From the NCBI RefSeq assembly GCF_014206875.1, contig NZ_JACIJO010000001.1, positions 1,116,001 through 1,180,000 on the forward strand: 64,000 bases of DNA, in the 5' to 3' direction. The DNA comes from Algoriphagus iocasae (GTDB lineage Bacteria > Bacteroidota > Bacteroidia > Cytophagales > Cyclobacteriaceae). The notes below the pieces were generated by a model, which saw nothing but the letters and a program-made list of their open reading frames with translations, was not told the origin of the DNA and did not search any database. The translations under genes were made by a program, and so were the position numbers. Shown piece after piece: positions 28,400-38,300 of this stretch. The first letter of the stretch is position 1. Each line of letters begins with the position of its first letter.

Positions 28400-28990
28400 T
28401 CAGCCCCTCCTTCCAAGCAGATTTTTACAAGCGGCTTCTCCCAAGGTCGCTTGTGGAATGTTGCCATAACTAACGGTCATGCTTGCATCAAAAGCCTCAA
28501 CCGAAAGAACAGTAATCTCAGTATCCAACTTCAACCGGTGACTATTCAGGTAGTGAAGAAATTCTTCACTGGAATTCGCAACTGCCAGCAAAGTGAATTT
28601 ATCACCTGCCTTGCAATCGCTGAGCTTGTTATATTTCGGTTTTTCAACATTTCCCTCATTGTCAGGAATCGGAGAGCCATGTGGATCAATGGTCGGGTAG
28701 CCCAAAAGCTTGTCCATCCGCTCAAAAAACAAAGGTGAATGCACGTGCTCCACCTGTTCGGCTATTTCGTGCACCTCCTCCCAGCTAAATCCCATCTTCT
28801 CTACCAGGAACATTTCCGTGAGCCGATGCTTTCGCACGATGAGCCCTGCTTCTTTAAGCCCCCGACTGGTCAGTTTCAGAGGTTTGTAACTTTCGTAATG
28901 CACCAAACCTTTTTCAGCCAGCTTTTTCATCATGCTGGTGGCTGTGGGCATTTTTATAGATAACTGATCCGACAGATCCTTGACGCTCAC
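28400..28990 (-). CDS. DtxR/MntR-family metal-dependent repressor (N-terminus uncertain)
   Basis: A metal-responsive winged-helix repressor of manganese or iron uptake. Visible are the recognition part DLSDQLSIKMPTATSMMKKL, the dimerisation and metal-binding region HRLTEMFLVEKMGFSWEEVH and AEQVEHVHSPLFFERMDKLLGYP with conserved His/Glu ligands, and an SH3-like FeoA-type end. The first start in frame is GTG at 28990 (196 residues; the family has about 215). Family-like sequence LFHLSHENGDVSVKDL continues upstream of it, but a TGA stops the frame near 29046 and no start codon precedes it. The first helix therefore seems lost or frameshifted. Confidence 0.8.
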   Translation of the reverse strand: MSVKDLSDQLSIKMPTATSMMKKLAEKGLVHYESYKPLKLTSRGLKEAGLIVRKHRLTEMFLVEKMGFSWEEVHEIAEQVEHVHSPLFFERMDKLLGYPTIDPHGSPIPDNEGNVEKPKYNKLSDCKAGDKFTLLAVANSSEEFLHYLNSHRLKLDTEITVLSVEAFDASMTVSYGNIPQATLGEAACKNLLGRRG

Positions 28991-29002
28991 ATCTCCATTT
29001 TC

Positions 29003-29281
29003 ATGGGAAAGGTGAAAAAGATTCAGGAAGAGGTGAGGAATAATGGATTTTCAGCCAAGAATGCTGAAGTCACCATCGTTGGCCAGTTGGTTAAGAACGA
29101 AAATGCATGGCAAGTAAATGTTAATGGGGAGACTTTTATTGTGAGTTCTGATACACCTTCAGAAATAGTCAAATCCCTAAACACCGGGAAGATCAAGCTA
29201 AAAGTTTTTGTGAAAGATAAAGAGGACAATCACTTAAACGGTACTTGGGATATAAGGATAGTTGAAGTTCTAAAATCTTGA
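29003..29281 (+). CDS. Small unrecognised protein
   Basis: A 92-residue ORF with a mixed alpha/beta pattern (NAEVTIVGQLVKNENAWQVN, TWDIRIVEVLKS), no signal and no membrane segment. I do not recognise it. Its first codons run antisense over sequence that reads like the lost start of the DtxR gene, so the ORF may owe its 5' end to a rearrangement. Codon use is plausible for a real gene. Confidence 0.45.
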   Translation: MGKVKKIQEEVRNNGFSAKNAEVTIVGQLVKNENAWQVNVNGETFIVSSDTPSEIVKSLNTGKIKLKVFVKDKEDNHLNGTWDIRIVEVLKS

Positions 29282-29339
29282 ATTTTACAATGAAGAAAAT
29301 ACATTATTAAGCGTAAGCCTGCTTTCTGTTATCATCTGT

Positions 29340-29434
29340 TAAAACCGAAGGAAGGGGATTGTTGCGTGTATTGCTCCTATGGCTCAGCACCTTGTCCACC
29401 AGTACAATTGGATTCTGATCAAGCATGTTGCTAG
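29340..29434 (+). pseudogene. 3' remnant of the GDCC zinc-ribbon gene
   Basis: It encodes KPKEGDCCVYCSYGSAPCPP and the end DSDQACC plus stop. This is the C-terminal third of the 70-residue protein at 56321-56533, carried along in the duplication. It has no start of its own. Confidence 0.85.
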
Positions 29435-29452
29435 CGTAGACAATGCTTTATG

Positions 29453-29486
29453 TGACATACATCATGTTTTGACATGTGCAATGTCA
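29453..29486. promoter_or_regulatory. Imperfect palindrome before the HYC_CC_PP gene
   Basis: TGACATACAT pairs with TGCAATGTCA around CATGTTTTGACATG. It is conserved in the second repeat copy (about 56552-56585) and lies 98 bp before the gene start. It could be an operator for a metal-responsive regulator; no regulator can be assigned. Confidence 0.4.
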
Positions 29487-29583
29487 TAGCCCTCTCAATA
29501 ACCGTTGCGTACTTTCGAGTCATATTGAAGGGGATAACAAATAGATACCCCTTCACTGGATGGCATTTTACATCAAAAGGCTT

Positions 29584-29964
29584 ATGAAGCGCAACTTATA
29601 TATCGTCCTGCTCATTGCAATGCTCCTCCCTGGCAAAGGGATGGCAGTGTTTCAGCACTTTTGCGGGGGCGAACTGATTAGCTTCGAGCTTTTTCTAAAA
29701 CACTACGAACCATGCTGTGACGATCACAGCAACCCTTGTGATGGCTGTGAGGATCAGGAAGCCATCTTCTCTCTCGATGATTTCAGGACACCTCATTCTG
29801 ACATTCTGGTCATTGATTTTTTACATGCGGCAATGGCTCAGCCATCTTTCCATTTGCCTTCTACACAATTTTTCGAGTCAAGAAACTACACAACTCCTAA
29901 AAAGGCTCCCCCCGGCTGGTCAGGGCGGTATCGCTCTATCCTGTTCCAGTCATTTCTTCTGTAA
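29584..29964 (+). CDS. HYC_CC_PP family protein, copy 1 (intact)
   Basis: A 126-residue secreted or membrane-anchored protein. The start ATG at 29584 gives the signal-like MKRNLYIVLLIAMLLPGKGM; the frame opens at 29560. The family marks are HFC (F-Q-HFCGG, in place of HYC), CC (EPCCDDH with a CxxC-rich stretch NPCDGCED) and PP followed by RYRSILFQSFLL. Such proteins occur beside copper and mercury resistance genes in this phylum; function is unknown and metal binding is inferred from the cysteines and histidines. The C6 tract before the PP keeps this copy in frame, unlike copy 2. Confidence 0.85.
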   Translation: MKRNLYIVLLIAMLLPGKGMAVFQHFCGGELISFELFLKHYEPCCDDHSNPCDGCEDQEAIFSLDDFRTPHSDILVIDFLHAAMAQPSFHLPSTQFFESRNYTTPKKAPPGWSGRYRSILFQSFLL

Positions 29965-30056
29965 TTCTACATTTGACGTTCAATTGTATTGTCACACACA
30001 CAGCTTCCTGTAGTGTACAATACTTTATCAAATGTAAAATCTAAACAAAAGAAGAA

Positions 30057-30629
30057 ATGAAAACTTCACATATCTACATCAAAAACATGGTGTGCGAGCG
30101 GTGTATCATGGTGGTGCGCCAGGGGCTCGAAAACCTCGGTTTCCAAATAGCCTGCATCCATTTGGGTGAGGCAGTGATTATTGGGGAGCTCAATGATGAA
30201 CGGATCAGCCTGATTCAGGAATTCCTAAAGCAATCAGGACTTGAACTTATCGAAGAAAAGAAGCTCCGGCTCATTGAGCACATCAAAAGCCTTGTAATCG
30301 ATTACGCACGCTCCGGGTACCAAGTGCAGGAAGAAAAAATTTCAAGCTATCTGTGCCGACATCTTGAACACGATTACGGCTATTTAAGCACCCTGTTTTC
30401 GTCTTTTGAAAACATTACCATTGAACGCTACCTCATCCTGCAACGGATTGAGCGGGTGAAAGAACTGCTGATCTACAATGAACAAACCTTGAGCGCCATC
30501 GCCTTTCAGGCGGGTTACAGCACGGTTCAGTATATGACCAGCCAGTTTAAGCAATATACAGGAATGACCCCTAAAGAATTTCAAAAGCTCTTTCTCAACA
30601 GGAGAAAGTTTATTGATCGGCTATGCTAG
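30057..30629 (+). CDS. AraC-type regulator with an N-terminal HMA-like CxxC domain
   Basis: A 190-residue regulator. Residues 5-75 look like a small ferredoxin-like heavy-metal domain with MVCERC (Cys13, Cys16) at the usual loop. Residues ~100-185 are a two-HTH AraC domain: SYLCRHLEHDYGYLSTLFSS and LSAIAFQAGYSTVQYMTSQFKQYTGMTP. The usual AraC sugar-binding N-terminus is absent, so the CxxC domain is the likely sensor. It stands at the head of the copper block and may activate it. The metal bound is not known. Confidence 0.8.
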   Translation: MKTSHIYIKNMVCERCIMVVRQGLENLGFQIACIHLGEAVIIGELNDERISLIQEFLKQSGLELIEEKKLRLIEHIKSLVIDYARSGYQVQEEKISSYLCRHLEHDYGYLSTLFSSFENITIERYLILQRIERVKELLIYNEQTLSAIAFQAGYSTVQYMTSQFKQYTGMTPKEFQKLFLNRRKFIDRLC

Positions 30630-30956
30630 TCAATAATTCTGTAAAAAACGGATATACAGACTATAATTTCCTGAACGAACGCTATTCAAAATGTGAGATA
30701 GCTTGAATTTATCACAATTAAATAGTTGATAATCAATAATGTAGATGATTTTAAATTTTAAACTTCAAAATGGAACACCAAGAAAATTACGTAAAAGATC
30801 AGGCTTGTTGAGCCAATAAATTTGCAGGCGTTTGGCGCTATTTGGATTCGTTCGGTTGGCGGTCTACAACCAAACGCAGGATGCGAAAGGAACAGACTAA
30901 ATGTCAATTTGACTGATGTGTCAATGTTAGAAAGTATTCATTTAAATAAATAAACC
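30630..30956 (+). other. 327-base intergenic stretch with a palindrome
   Basis: No gene of normal size. GCGTTTGG (30828-30835) pairs with CCAAACGC (30870-30877), with GGTTG/CAACC inside, in a cassette-like palindrome. A 13-codon frame MEHQENYVKDQAC with stop, near 30770, looks like the start of a lost metal-protein gene but cannot be assigned. Confidence 0.4.
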
Positions 30957-31988
30957 ATGTTACCAAAAACCATGAAAGCGGCTGTGGTCACAGAGTTTGG
31001 CCAACCGCTTAAAATTGAAGAGATACCTGTAAAGGCCCCAAATGAAAACCAAATCCTGGTGCAGGTAATGGCATCAGGAGTATGCCATACGGATTTGCAT
31101 GCAGCTGATGGCGACTGGCCTGTCAAGCCCAGGTTGCCGCTCATTCCTGGCCATGAAGGCATTGGCTATGTGGCGGCTGTGGGCTCCAATGTAAAAAACA
31201 CCAAAGAAGGTGATATAGTGGGTGTTCCCTGGCTCTACAGTGCCTGCGGTCATTGCGAGCATTGCATTACAGGTTGGGAAACACTGTGCGAGTCGCAGGT
31301 AAACGGAGGCTACAGCGTAGATGGCGGCTATGCGGAATACGTATTGGCAGATCCCAATTATGTAGGGCGGTTCAGCGGAGCCATAGACTTTGTGCAAATG
31401 GCCCCTATTTTATGTGCGGGTGTAACGGTGTATAAAGGCCTAAAAGAAACCGAAGTGCGACCAGGACAGTGGGTGGCCATTTCAGGCATAGGTGGCCTGG
31501 GTCATGTGGCAGTGCAATACGCAAAAGCCATGGGTTTGCATGTGCTTGCAGTGGATGTGTCAGATGACAAATTGAACCTGGCCAAAAAGCTTGGAGCTGA
31601 TAGAGTGGTCAACGGTAAAAATCCCGATGAAGTGATGAATGCCCGGAAAGAAACGGGTGGTGTTCATGGCGTGTTGGTCACGGCTGTGTCACCGGTGGCT
31701 TTCCGGCAGGCACTGGACCTGCTACGCAGAAAAGGAACGTTGGTAATGAATGGACTTCCTCCAGGTAGCTTTGACCTGCCCATTTTTGAAACCGTATTGA
31801 ATCGCTATACGGTGCGTGGCTCCATTGTTGGCACCAGGAAAGACCTGCAGGAAGCTATCGACTTTGCAATGGAAGGAAAGGTAACCACCACGGTAAAATC
31901 CGCTCCGCTGGAGGATATCAACCTAATCTTTGATCAAATGAAAAAGGGACAGATAGAAGGCCGTATGGTGCTGGATATTGGTCATTAA
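30957..31988 (+). CDS. adhP: Zinc-dependent alcohol dehydrogenase (AdhP type)
   Basis: It oxidises short primary alcohols or reduces aldehydes with NAD(P). The 343 residues have the catalytic zinc ligands Cys43 and His66-Glu67 in GVCHTD and GHEGIG. The structural zinc cysteines 97, 100, 103 and 111 lie in [15 protein letters not shown]. The nucleotide fold is [16 protein letters not shown] near 175-190. All key residues are present. It is followed after 11 bases by a YceI gene, so they are probably co-transcribed. Its place in a metal-resistance block suggests aldehyde stress or hitch-hiking; neither is proven. Confidence 0.92.
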   Translation: MLPKTMKAAVVTEFGQPLKIEEIPVKAPNENQILVQVMASGVCHTDLHAADGDWPVKPRLPLIPGHEGIGYVAAVGSNVKNTKEGDIVGVPWLYSACGHCEHCITGWETLCESQVNGGYSVDGGYAEYVLADPNYVGRFSGAIDFVQMAPILCAGVTVYKGLKETEVRPGQWVAISGIGGLGHVAVQYAKAMGLHVLAVDVSDDKLNLAKKLGADRVVNGKNPDEVMNARKETGGVHGVLVTAVSPVAFRQALDLLRRKGTLVMNGLPPGSFDLPIFETVLNRYTVRGSIVGTRKDLQEAIDFAMEGKVTTTVKSAPLEDINLIFDQMKKGQIEGRMVLDIGH

Positions 31989-31999
31989 CCCACCTAACA

Positions 32000-32578
32000 A
32001 TGAAACGATTCATAAAAATAAAAACTTATATCCTGCTTTTAGCAGGAGTGGCGCTTTCCCTACCGGCAACTGCACAACAGCACTATGAGCTGATGGGCAG
32101 TCAATCTTTAAAGGTAACAGGAACCTCCACTCTACATGATTGGGAGATGGTTTCTGAAAAATCGGAGGGTTCGGCAAGTATTACGCTGAGCGGTGAGCGG
32201 ATCAAGGAAATAGCGTCCTTGTCGGTAAGCATACCGGTAAATACGTTGAAAAGCGGCAAAAGTGGGATGGACGAAAATGCCTATAAGGCGCTGAAAGCGA
32301 AGCAACATCCTAACATCCACTTTGAGCTTACCACGGTACAGGTGGATGACCTCACCATCTTTGCCGGTGGCAGGCTCACGATTGCCGGTACCGCCAGGCC
32401 AGTTGAATTCAAAGTAAACTATCTGGTTTCCGGAAAAAACATTCGCTTCAAAGGAAGCCTGCCCGTGACTTTCAGTCAGTTCAATATGGAACCGCCCACA
32501 GCAGTATTTGGCACTATAAGGACAGGGAATGACCTGAGGATTTCTTTTGAAACCATTTTTAAACAATCAAACAATTAA
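32000..32578 (+). CDS. YceI-family periplasmic lipid-binding-like protein
   Basis: A 192-residue secreted protein with a signal peptide ending at TATAQQ (residue ~26) and a YceI lipocalin-like barrel. LKVTGTSTLHDWEM, ISLPVNTLKSGKSGMDENAY-type spacing (VSIPVNTLKSGKSGMDEN here), ALKAKQHPNIHFEL and FSQFNMEPPTAVFGTIRTGN are the family marks. It binds isoprenoid-like lipids in known members. It overlaps nothing; the porin gene starts 13 bases downstream. Confidence 0.88.
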   Translation: MKRFIKIKTYILLLAGVALSLPATAQQHYELMGSQSLKVTGTSTLHDWEMVSEKSEGSASITLSGERIKEIASLSVSIPVNTLKSGKSGMDENAYKALKAKQHPNIHFELTTVQVDDLTIFAGGRLTIAGTARPVEFKVNYLVSGKNIRFKGSLPVTFSQFNMEPPTAVFGTIRTGNDLRISFETIFKQSNN

Positions 32579-32591
32579 AAGTTCAAACAAA

Positions 32592-33854
32592 ATGAAAAAT
32601 AAAATAACTCAATCCATGCTTGTTGCCTTTCTAATATTGGCATCTGGCGTAGTTTATGCCCAGCAACCGACCTTGCAGTATTTCAGGCCAAATGACAGGG
32701 CCGGTGTCAATGTATTTGAGCCTTCAAAGGAAGATACCGTTGCTTTTGACGGAGTAAAAGTCCGGGTAGGGGGTGATTTCGCCTTGCAATTTCAAGCCTT
32801 GAACCAATCCAATGATCTGGATAGTTTGGTAGAACTCGGCTCCAACTTCAATCTGCCTACTGCCAATTTGAATTTAGACGTGCAGCTTTATGAGGGTGTA
32901 CGGATGCATTTGAGGACTTACCTTTCTTCTAAAAACCATACTGAAGCCTGGGTAAAAGGTGGGTATGTGCAAATTGACAAACTGGATTTTATCAAACCCG
33001 GGTTTCTGGAAGGCATCATGGACGTTACCCGCATCACCGTAGGGTTAGATGAGTTCAATTATGGAGATGCTCACTTCCGCAGAAGCGACAATGCCCGTGC
33101 CATTTTCAATCCGTTTGTAGGCAACTACATCATGGATGCTTTTTCTACAGAAGCATTTGGTGAAGTTACTGTGATGAAAAACGGCTTTCTGGGTGTTTTA
33201 GGGCTAACCAACGGAAAGCTTAACCAAAGTGTGGTGGTAAACGACAATTCCGATAACAAAGCATCATTCTTTGGAAAACTGGGTTATGATAACCAGATAA
33301 ACAATGACCTGAGAGTGCGTCTTACAGGCTCATGGTACATCAACAAGGGCACTACCACGGGGAATTACCTTTACGGTGGAGATAGGGCCGGATCCCGTTA
33401 TTATAATGTAATGCAAACACTCGATGGTGATGGGAATGCTTTTGAGGGAAGGTTTAACCCACGGTTCAGGCAACTAACAGCTTTTCAGGTTAACCCATTT
33501 ATCAAATTTAAAGGCTTGGAGTTTTTTGGCATCTATGAAGTAGCTTCCAACAGCGATGAGGAAGGAGCTGGTTCTTTTACGCAGCTTGCAGCAGAAGTGC
33601 TTTACCGCTTTGGCAACACGGAACAATTTTACTTCGGGGGAAGGTACAACACCGTCAACGGGAAAATGTCTGACACAGCAGCAGATCAAAGCGTAAACCG
33701 ATTGAATGTTGGTGCCGGTTGGTACCTCACCGGCAATGTGATGGCTAAATTGGAATATGTGACCCAAACTTATGAAGATGATGGCTGGGCAGGCACTAAA
33801 TATGCCGGAGGAGAATTCAACGGTATTAACCTTGAAGCTGTAATTAGTTTTTAG
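32592..33854 (+). CDS. Outer-membrane porin-like beta-barrel
   Basis: About 420 residues from the ATG at 32592; the frame opens 45 bases earlier, inside the YceI gene. The signal peptide ends at VVYAQQ. The rest alternates aromatic/polar beta-strands (FALQFQALNQ, VRMHLRTYLSS, YFGGRYNTVNG) and ends in EAVISF, with the terminal Phe needed for barrel insertion. I cannot name the substrate. It is followed by a strong terminator, so adhP-yceI-porin form one unit. Confidence 0.75.
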   Translation: MKNKITQSMLVAFLILASGVVYAQQPTLQYFRPNDRAGVNVFEPSKEDTVAFDGVKVRVGGDFALQFQALNQSNDLDSLVELGSNFNLPTANLNLDVQLYEGVRMHLRTYLSSKNHTEAWVKGGYVQIDKLDFIKPGFLEGIMDVTRITVGLDEFNYGDAHFRRSDNARAIFNPFVGNYIMDAFSTEAFGEVTVMKNGFLGVLGLTNGKLNQSVVVNDNSDNKASFFGKLGYDNQINNDLRVRLTGSWYINKGTTTGNYLYGGDRAGSRYYNVMQTLDGDGNAFEGRFNPRFRQLTAFQVNPFIKFKGLEFFGIYEVASNSDEEGAGSFTQLAAEVLYRFGNTEQFYFGGRYNTVNGKMSDTAADQSVNRLNVGAGWYLTGNVMAKLEYVTQTYEDDGWAGTKYAGGEFNGINLEAVISF

Positions 33855-33866
33855 GCTTGGGGTTTT

Positions 33867-33900
33867 CCGGGTGGAGAGATGCTCTCCACCCGGATTTTTT
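33867..33900 (+). terminator. Terminator of the adhP-yceI-porin unit
   Basis: CCGGGTGGAGAG and CTCTCCACCCGG form a 12-bp perfect stem with a 3-base loop, followed by ATTTTTT. Confidence 0.95.
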
Positions 33901-33907
33901 AAATACG

Positions 33908-34075
33908 ATGAACTGGTTTGAATACAGCAAGCTCATCCTGAAAAAGGTAAGCTTTGATAAAAGCCTTTTAAAGAAGGAGCTTAATAAATCACTGACAATG
34001 CTCGGACAGGAGGAGCGCCAAAAATTACTTCGCTGGTACCGGGAAAAGTTCAAAAACAAACAGAACAAGAGCTAG
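33908..34075 (+). CDS. Small conserved helical protein
   Basis: A 55-residue basic helical protein from the ATG at 33908. It reads MNWFEYSKLILKKVSFDKSL, then ELNKSLTMLGQEERQKLLRW. Short proteins of this form, with a WFEY-type start and a Lys-rich end, recur in this phylum without known function. It lies 4 bases before the second yceI gene. Confidence 0.6.
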   Translation: MNWFEYSKLILKKVSFDKSLLKKELNKSLTMLGQEERQKLLRWYREKFKNKQNKS

Positions 34076-34079
34076 CCAA

Positions 34080-34685
34080 ATGAATACCCTTTTTAGAACC
34101 AAAGGAATTTACCCAACACTTGTGCTGTTGATTTTACTGATGTTTGGAAGTTTCACGATAAACAGTCAGGGCAGTAAAGTTTGGCTCATAACAGGAGATA
34201 GCCGACTTGAATTGACCGTAGGCAGCAATGTCAAAGACTTTCACTGCCAGTCAATGGATTACCACGGTACGGACACGCTTGTGCAGGTTTGGGAAATTAG
34301 TTCAGGGCGCACCATTTTCAATGGCAAAGTTACCCTGAAGGCATCCTCTTTTGATTGTCATAACCGATTTATGACCAGGGATTTTCACAATACAATAAAG
34401 GCTGGTGAGTTCCCAACGGTTATAATCCAGTTTGAGCAGTTGGTGAAGCAACCTGATTTCGACTTGATAAATGGAGAAGTTATAGTTTCCCTGGCGGGAA
34501 AGTCTGAAAAATACAATGTTCGATGCAAAATTACAGACTATACCAATGATGGCATGCACATTGAAGGGAGCCGGTCATTTTCACTTTCAGATTTTGATCT
34601 GGAGCCGCCTCAAAAATTATTTGGTGCTATCAAAATAAACGATTTAGTTCTGGTTGACTTTCACCTGGTAATGAGGTATTTATGA
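34080..34685 (+). CDS. Second YceI-like protein, divergent
   Basis: A 201-residue protein with an N-terminal membrane or signal segment (TLVLLILLMFGSFTI) and a YceI-like barrel. FHCQSMDYHG, KVTLKASSFDCHNRFMTRDF, LSDFDLEPPQKLFGAIKIND are recognisable equivalents of the first copy's motifs. Two extra cysteines (FHCQ and FDCH) set it apart. Function is probably lipid or metabolite binding at the envelope. Confidence 0.75.
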   Translation: MNTLFRTKGIYPTLVLLILLMFGSFTINSQGSKVWLITGDSRLELTVGSNVKDFHCQSMDYHGTDTLVQVWEISSGRTIFNGKVTLKASSFDCHNRFMTRDFHNTIKAGEFPTVIIQFEQLVKQPDFDLINGEVIVSLAGKSEKYNVRCKITDYTNDGMHIEGSRSFSLSDFDLEPPQKLFGAIKINDLVLVDFHLVMRYL

Positions 34686-34805
34686 AATAATGGGTTTAAA
34701 ACCATAAGTTACCAAGCAATATAATGCTAATTGCTTCGTTTTACCCCATTATAATTTGAACATTCTAAACTAAATTTCGTAAATTCGAATAAGACTTTCT
34801 ACAAA

Positions 34806-35240
34806 GTGCAACGTTTTAGAAAAATATCGGCCATCCTGCTTTCCATCCTGGTGCTGCTCAGTTCCACGAGCTACACCTTTGGTATGCATTTTTGCATGGG
34901 ACAGTTGGAGAGCATTGCACTTTTTTCCGGGGCTGAGCCCTGCGAAATGGCCACACAGAAATCACCTTGTGCCACGAATAAGCATGATCCAGATTGCGAA
35001 CATCAGCAGGTCACTAAAAAGGGTTGTTGCGAAGACCAGACTGTAGTAATGGAAGGACATGAAGACCTTACCCAAGTGTCCAAAGTTGCGGTTCCTGATT
35101 TTCAAATGATCGCAGTTTTCTACGCTGTGGTATCCTTTCTTTTCAGCGCTCCTGCAGTTGATTATTATTCGTATAACGATTATTCCCCCCCTCTGATTGA
35201 GCGTGACATACCTGTGCTCGTTCAATCCTTCCTTATTTGA
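34806..35240 (+). CDS. HYC_CC_PP family protein upstream of cusA
   Basis: A 144-residue protein with a GTG start, a signal-like N-terminus (ILLSILVLLSSTSYTFGMH) and the family marks HFC (MHFCMG), CC (KKGCCEDQ) and PP (YSPPLIERDIPVLVQSFLI). A Cys/His-rich middle (CATNKHDPDCEHQQ) could bind metal. It is the first gene before the CusA pump, 120 bases upstream of it. It is only distantly similar to the pair in the direct repeats. Confidence 0.85.
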   Translation: MQRFRKISAILLSILVLLSSTSYTFGMHFCMGQLESIALFSGAEPCEMATQKSPCATNKHDPDCEHQQVTKKGCCEDQTVVMEGHEDLTQVSKVAVPDFQMIAVFYAVVSFLFSAPAVDYYSYNDYSPPLIERDIPVLVQSFLI

Positions 35241-35359
35241 TTTTTGATGATCTGAACCTCCGATAATTTGATTACCGGCCGGGTTCAACTATGCTACGTG
35301 GTATGTTGGATTTATTCCATCAGACCATCAAACCATTGTATTCATCAAATAATCAAAAT

Positions 35360-38300
35360 ATGCTCAATTCCATAATCAAATTCTTTCTCGAGAATAAGCT
35401 CGTTACCGTTCTCGTATTGCTACTCATTGTAGCCTGGGGCATTGTTACAGCCCCGTTCAACTGGGAGGTGGGCTTCCTTCCCCGTGATCCCGTACCCGTA
35501 GATGCCATCCCGGATATTGGAGAAAACCAGCAAATCGTTTTCACCGAGTGGATGGGTCGTTCCCCGCAAGATGTGGAGGATCAAATCACCTATCCGCTCA
35601 CCACGGCATTGCTGGGTCTTCCAGGTGTAAAAAGTGTGCGGAGTAGTTCAGCTTTTGGCTTTTCCAGCATCTACATCATTTTTAATGAAGACATTGAGTT
35701 CTACTGGAGCCGGTCACGGGTGCTGGAAAAACTCAACTCTTTACCGGCAGGTTTGCTTCCACCGGATGTGCAGCCAAAACTTGGCCCTGATGCTACCGCC
35801 CTGGGGCAGGTGTATTGGTACACGCTGGAAGGCCGGGACAAAGACGGAAACCCTACAGGAGGTTGGGATCTCCACGAACTGCGCACCATCCAGGACTATT
35901 ACATACGCTACGCCCTCACGGCAGTGGAAGGTGTGGCCGAGGTGGCTTCTGTGGGTGGATATGTCAAAGAATATCAGGTGGATGTTGACCCTGCTGCACT
36001 GAAAGCACACGGTGTTTCTCTGATGGATGTGATGCAGGCAGTAAGGAACAGCAACATCGATGTAGGGGCCAACACCATTGAAGTAAACCTTGTCGATTAT
36101 TTCGTCAGAGGCCTGGGCTATGTGGAGGAACTGGCCGACCTGGACAAGGCTGTAGTGAAAGTAACGGACAATGTCCCCATCCGGGTAAAAGATGTTGCTA
36201 AGGTCAACATTGGTCCCCAACCAAGAAACATGAGCGGCATCCTGGACAAATCAGGTGCCGAAGCGGTGGGCGGTGTGGTAATTGCCCGCTACGGTGACAA
36301 CCCCTTGAAAATCATCAATGCGACAAAAGCGGAAATTGAAAAAATAGCCGATGGACTTCCGTCCAAAACACTGGCAGACGGCACGGTTTCTAAAGTAACG
36401 ATAGTACCCTTCTATGATCGCACCGGCTTGATTTACGAAACCCTTGGTACCTTGTATGAAGCCATCAGCCTGCAAATATTGATTACCATCATTGTGATCA
36501 TTGTGATGGTGTACAACCTGCGGGCATCTATCCTCATTTCAGCGCTTTTGCCACTGGCGGTACTCATGTGCTTCATATTCATGAAATACTTCGGAGTAGA
36601 TGCCAACATTGTAGCCCTGTCCGGTATTGCCATTGCCATCGGCACCATGGTCGATCTTGGTATTATCCTCAATGAAAACATTTTGCGGCACCTGGAAATT
36701 GCCCCGGAAGGCCAGTCAAAATTAAAAACCGTGTATGATGCCACCACTGAGGTGGCCACTGCGATTCTAACAGCCGTCAGCACGACCATAGTCAGCTTTT
36801 TGCCGGTATTTACGCTACAAGCTGCTGAAGGAAAGCTATTTGGCCCGTTAGCTTATACAAAAACCTTTGCGTTGGTATCAGCGGTGATCTTTACGCTGGT
36901 CATCATGCCTGCCTTTTCGCACTGGATATTTTCCATGAAAAAAGCAAAGGGAAAAACGGGACTCTATCTAAACTATCTGCTAATGGTAGCAGGCCCTGTT
37001 GTCGCATTCACCGTTTGGTCATGGGCAGGCTGGGTATTATTTGGTTTTGGTCTGGTGAATGTACTGCTGCAGCACTATCCTGACAGACTGGGTAAATACC
37101 GGAACCTGATGATGGTAGGCGTTACCGTGGTGGCTGTAGCCTGGCTGCTGACTACAGAGTGGGTGCCCTTGGGGGTATCCAATAGCCTGCTTGTCAATTT
37201 TCTGTTTATTGCTGTAATCCTCGGCCTGGTGCTTGGCACCTTCGCTCTATTCCTCAGGGTTTATCCGAAAATACTCATGTGGTGCCTGGACAATAAAGGC
37301 TTGTTCTTGGTTACACCTGTTGTCATTATTTTATTGGGGGCCAATATCTGGCTGGGTTTTGACAAGGTATTCGGCTTTTTGCCAAAAGCAACAGAAAAAT
37401 TAGGCTGGAACTTAAGGGAAACCTCAGGATGGACGGCTGTATCTGAAGTGTTTCCGGGCTTAGGCGAAGAGTTCATGCCGTCTCTCAATGAGGGTTCATT
37501 TCTCCTGATGCCCACATCCATGCCGCACTCCGGCATAGAAGTAAACCGTGAGGTACTGCAAAAACTGGATATGATGGTAACGGCCATCCCCGAAGTGGAA
37601 ATGGTGGTCGGTAAAGCCGGCCGGGCAGAAACAGCCATTGATCCGGCTCCCATCTCGATGTTCGAAAACACCATTAACTACAAAAGCGAATACGTATCCG
37701 ATATCAATGGAAACAAGCTGCGGTTCAAAGTAAATGATGATGGTCACTTTGAACTGAAAAATGGAACCACCTATAACCCGGAGACCATGTCCCCGGAACA
37801 AATTGATGTCAATCAACTCATTGAAGACCGCAGTGGCGAGTATTTCCGCCAATGGCGGGCTCATATTAAAACGCCTGATGATATCTGGGATGAAATTGTT
37901 TCTGTGGTCAATATTCCGGGTGTTACATCCTCTCCCAAACTTCAACCGATCGAAACCCGGCTGGTCATGCTCCAAACGGGTATGCGGGCGCCTATGGGGA
38001 TTAAAGTTTATGGGCCGGACCTGAAAACCATTGAAGAATTTGGGCTGCAATTGGAAAAATACCTCAAGGAGGTTCCTTCTGTGAAGAAAGAGGCCGTTTT
38101 TGCCGACCGTATTGTAGGCAAGCCCTATCTCGAAATTGACATTGACCGAGATCAGATTACCCGCTACGGGCTCAACATCCGGGATGTACAAGACTATATA
38201 GAAACGGCTATTGGCGGAATGCAAATCAGTACCACGGTGGAAGGCCGGGAACGCTTTCCAATCAGGGTGCGGTATGCTCGTGAGTACCGAGATGATCCTT

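Larger units (their letters stand above)
29340..29958 (+). repeat. 619-bp direct repeat, copy 1
   Basis: It is about 94% identical to 56439-57057 (offset 27,099 bases), by eye. It holds the last ~30 codons of the zinc-ribbon gene found whole at 56321, the shared promoter region and the HYC_CC_PP gene. Homology begins abruptly at TAAAACCGAAGG and ends at CATTTCTT. Confidence 0.9.

Noticed and set aside
28386..28408. Hairpin at the DtxR stop codon as a terminator
   Set aside because: The stem AGGGGCTGA/TCAGCCCCT is perfect, but no T-run follows on the minus strand.
30770..30816. 13-codon frame starting MEHQENYV
   Set aside because: Too short to support; noted only as a possible relic in the intergenic entry.
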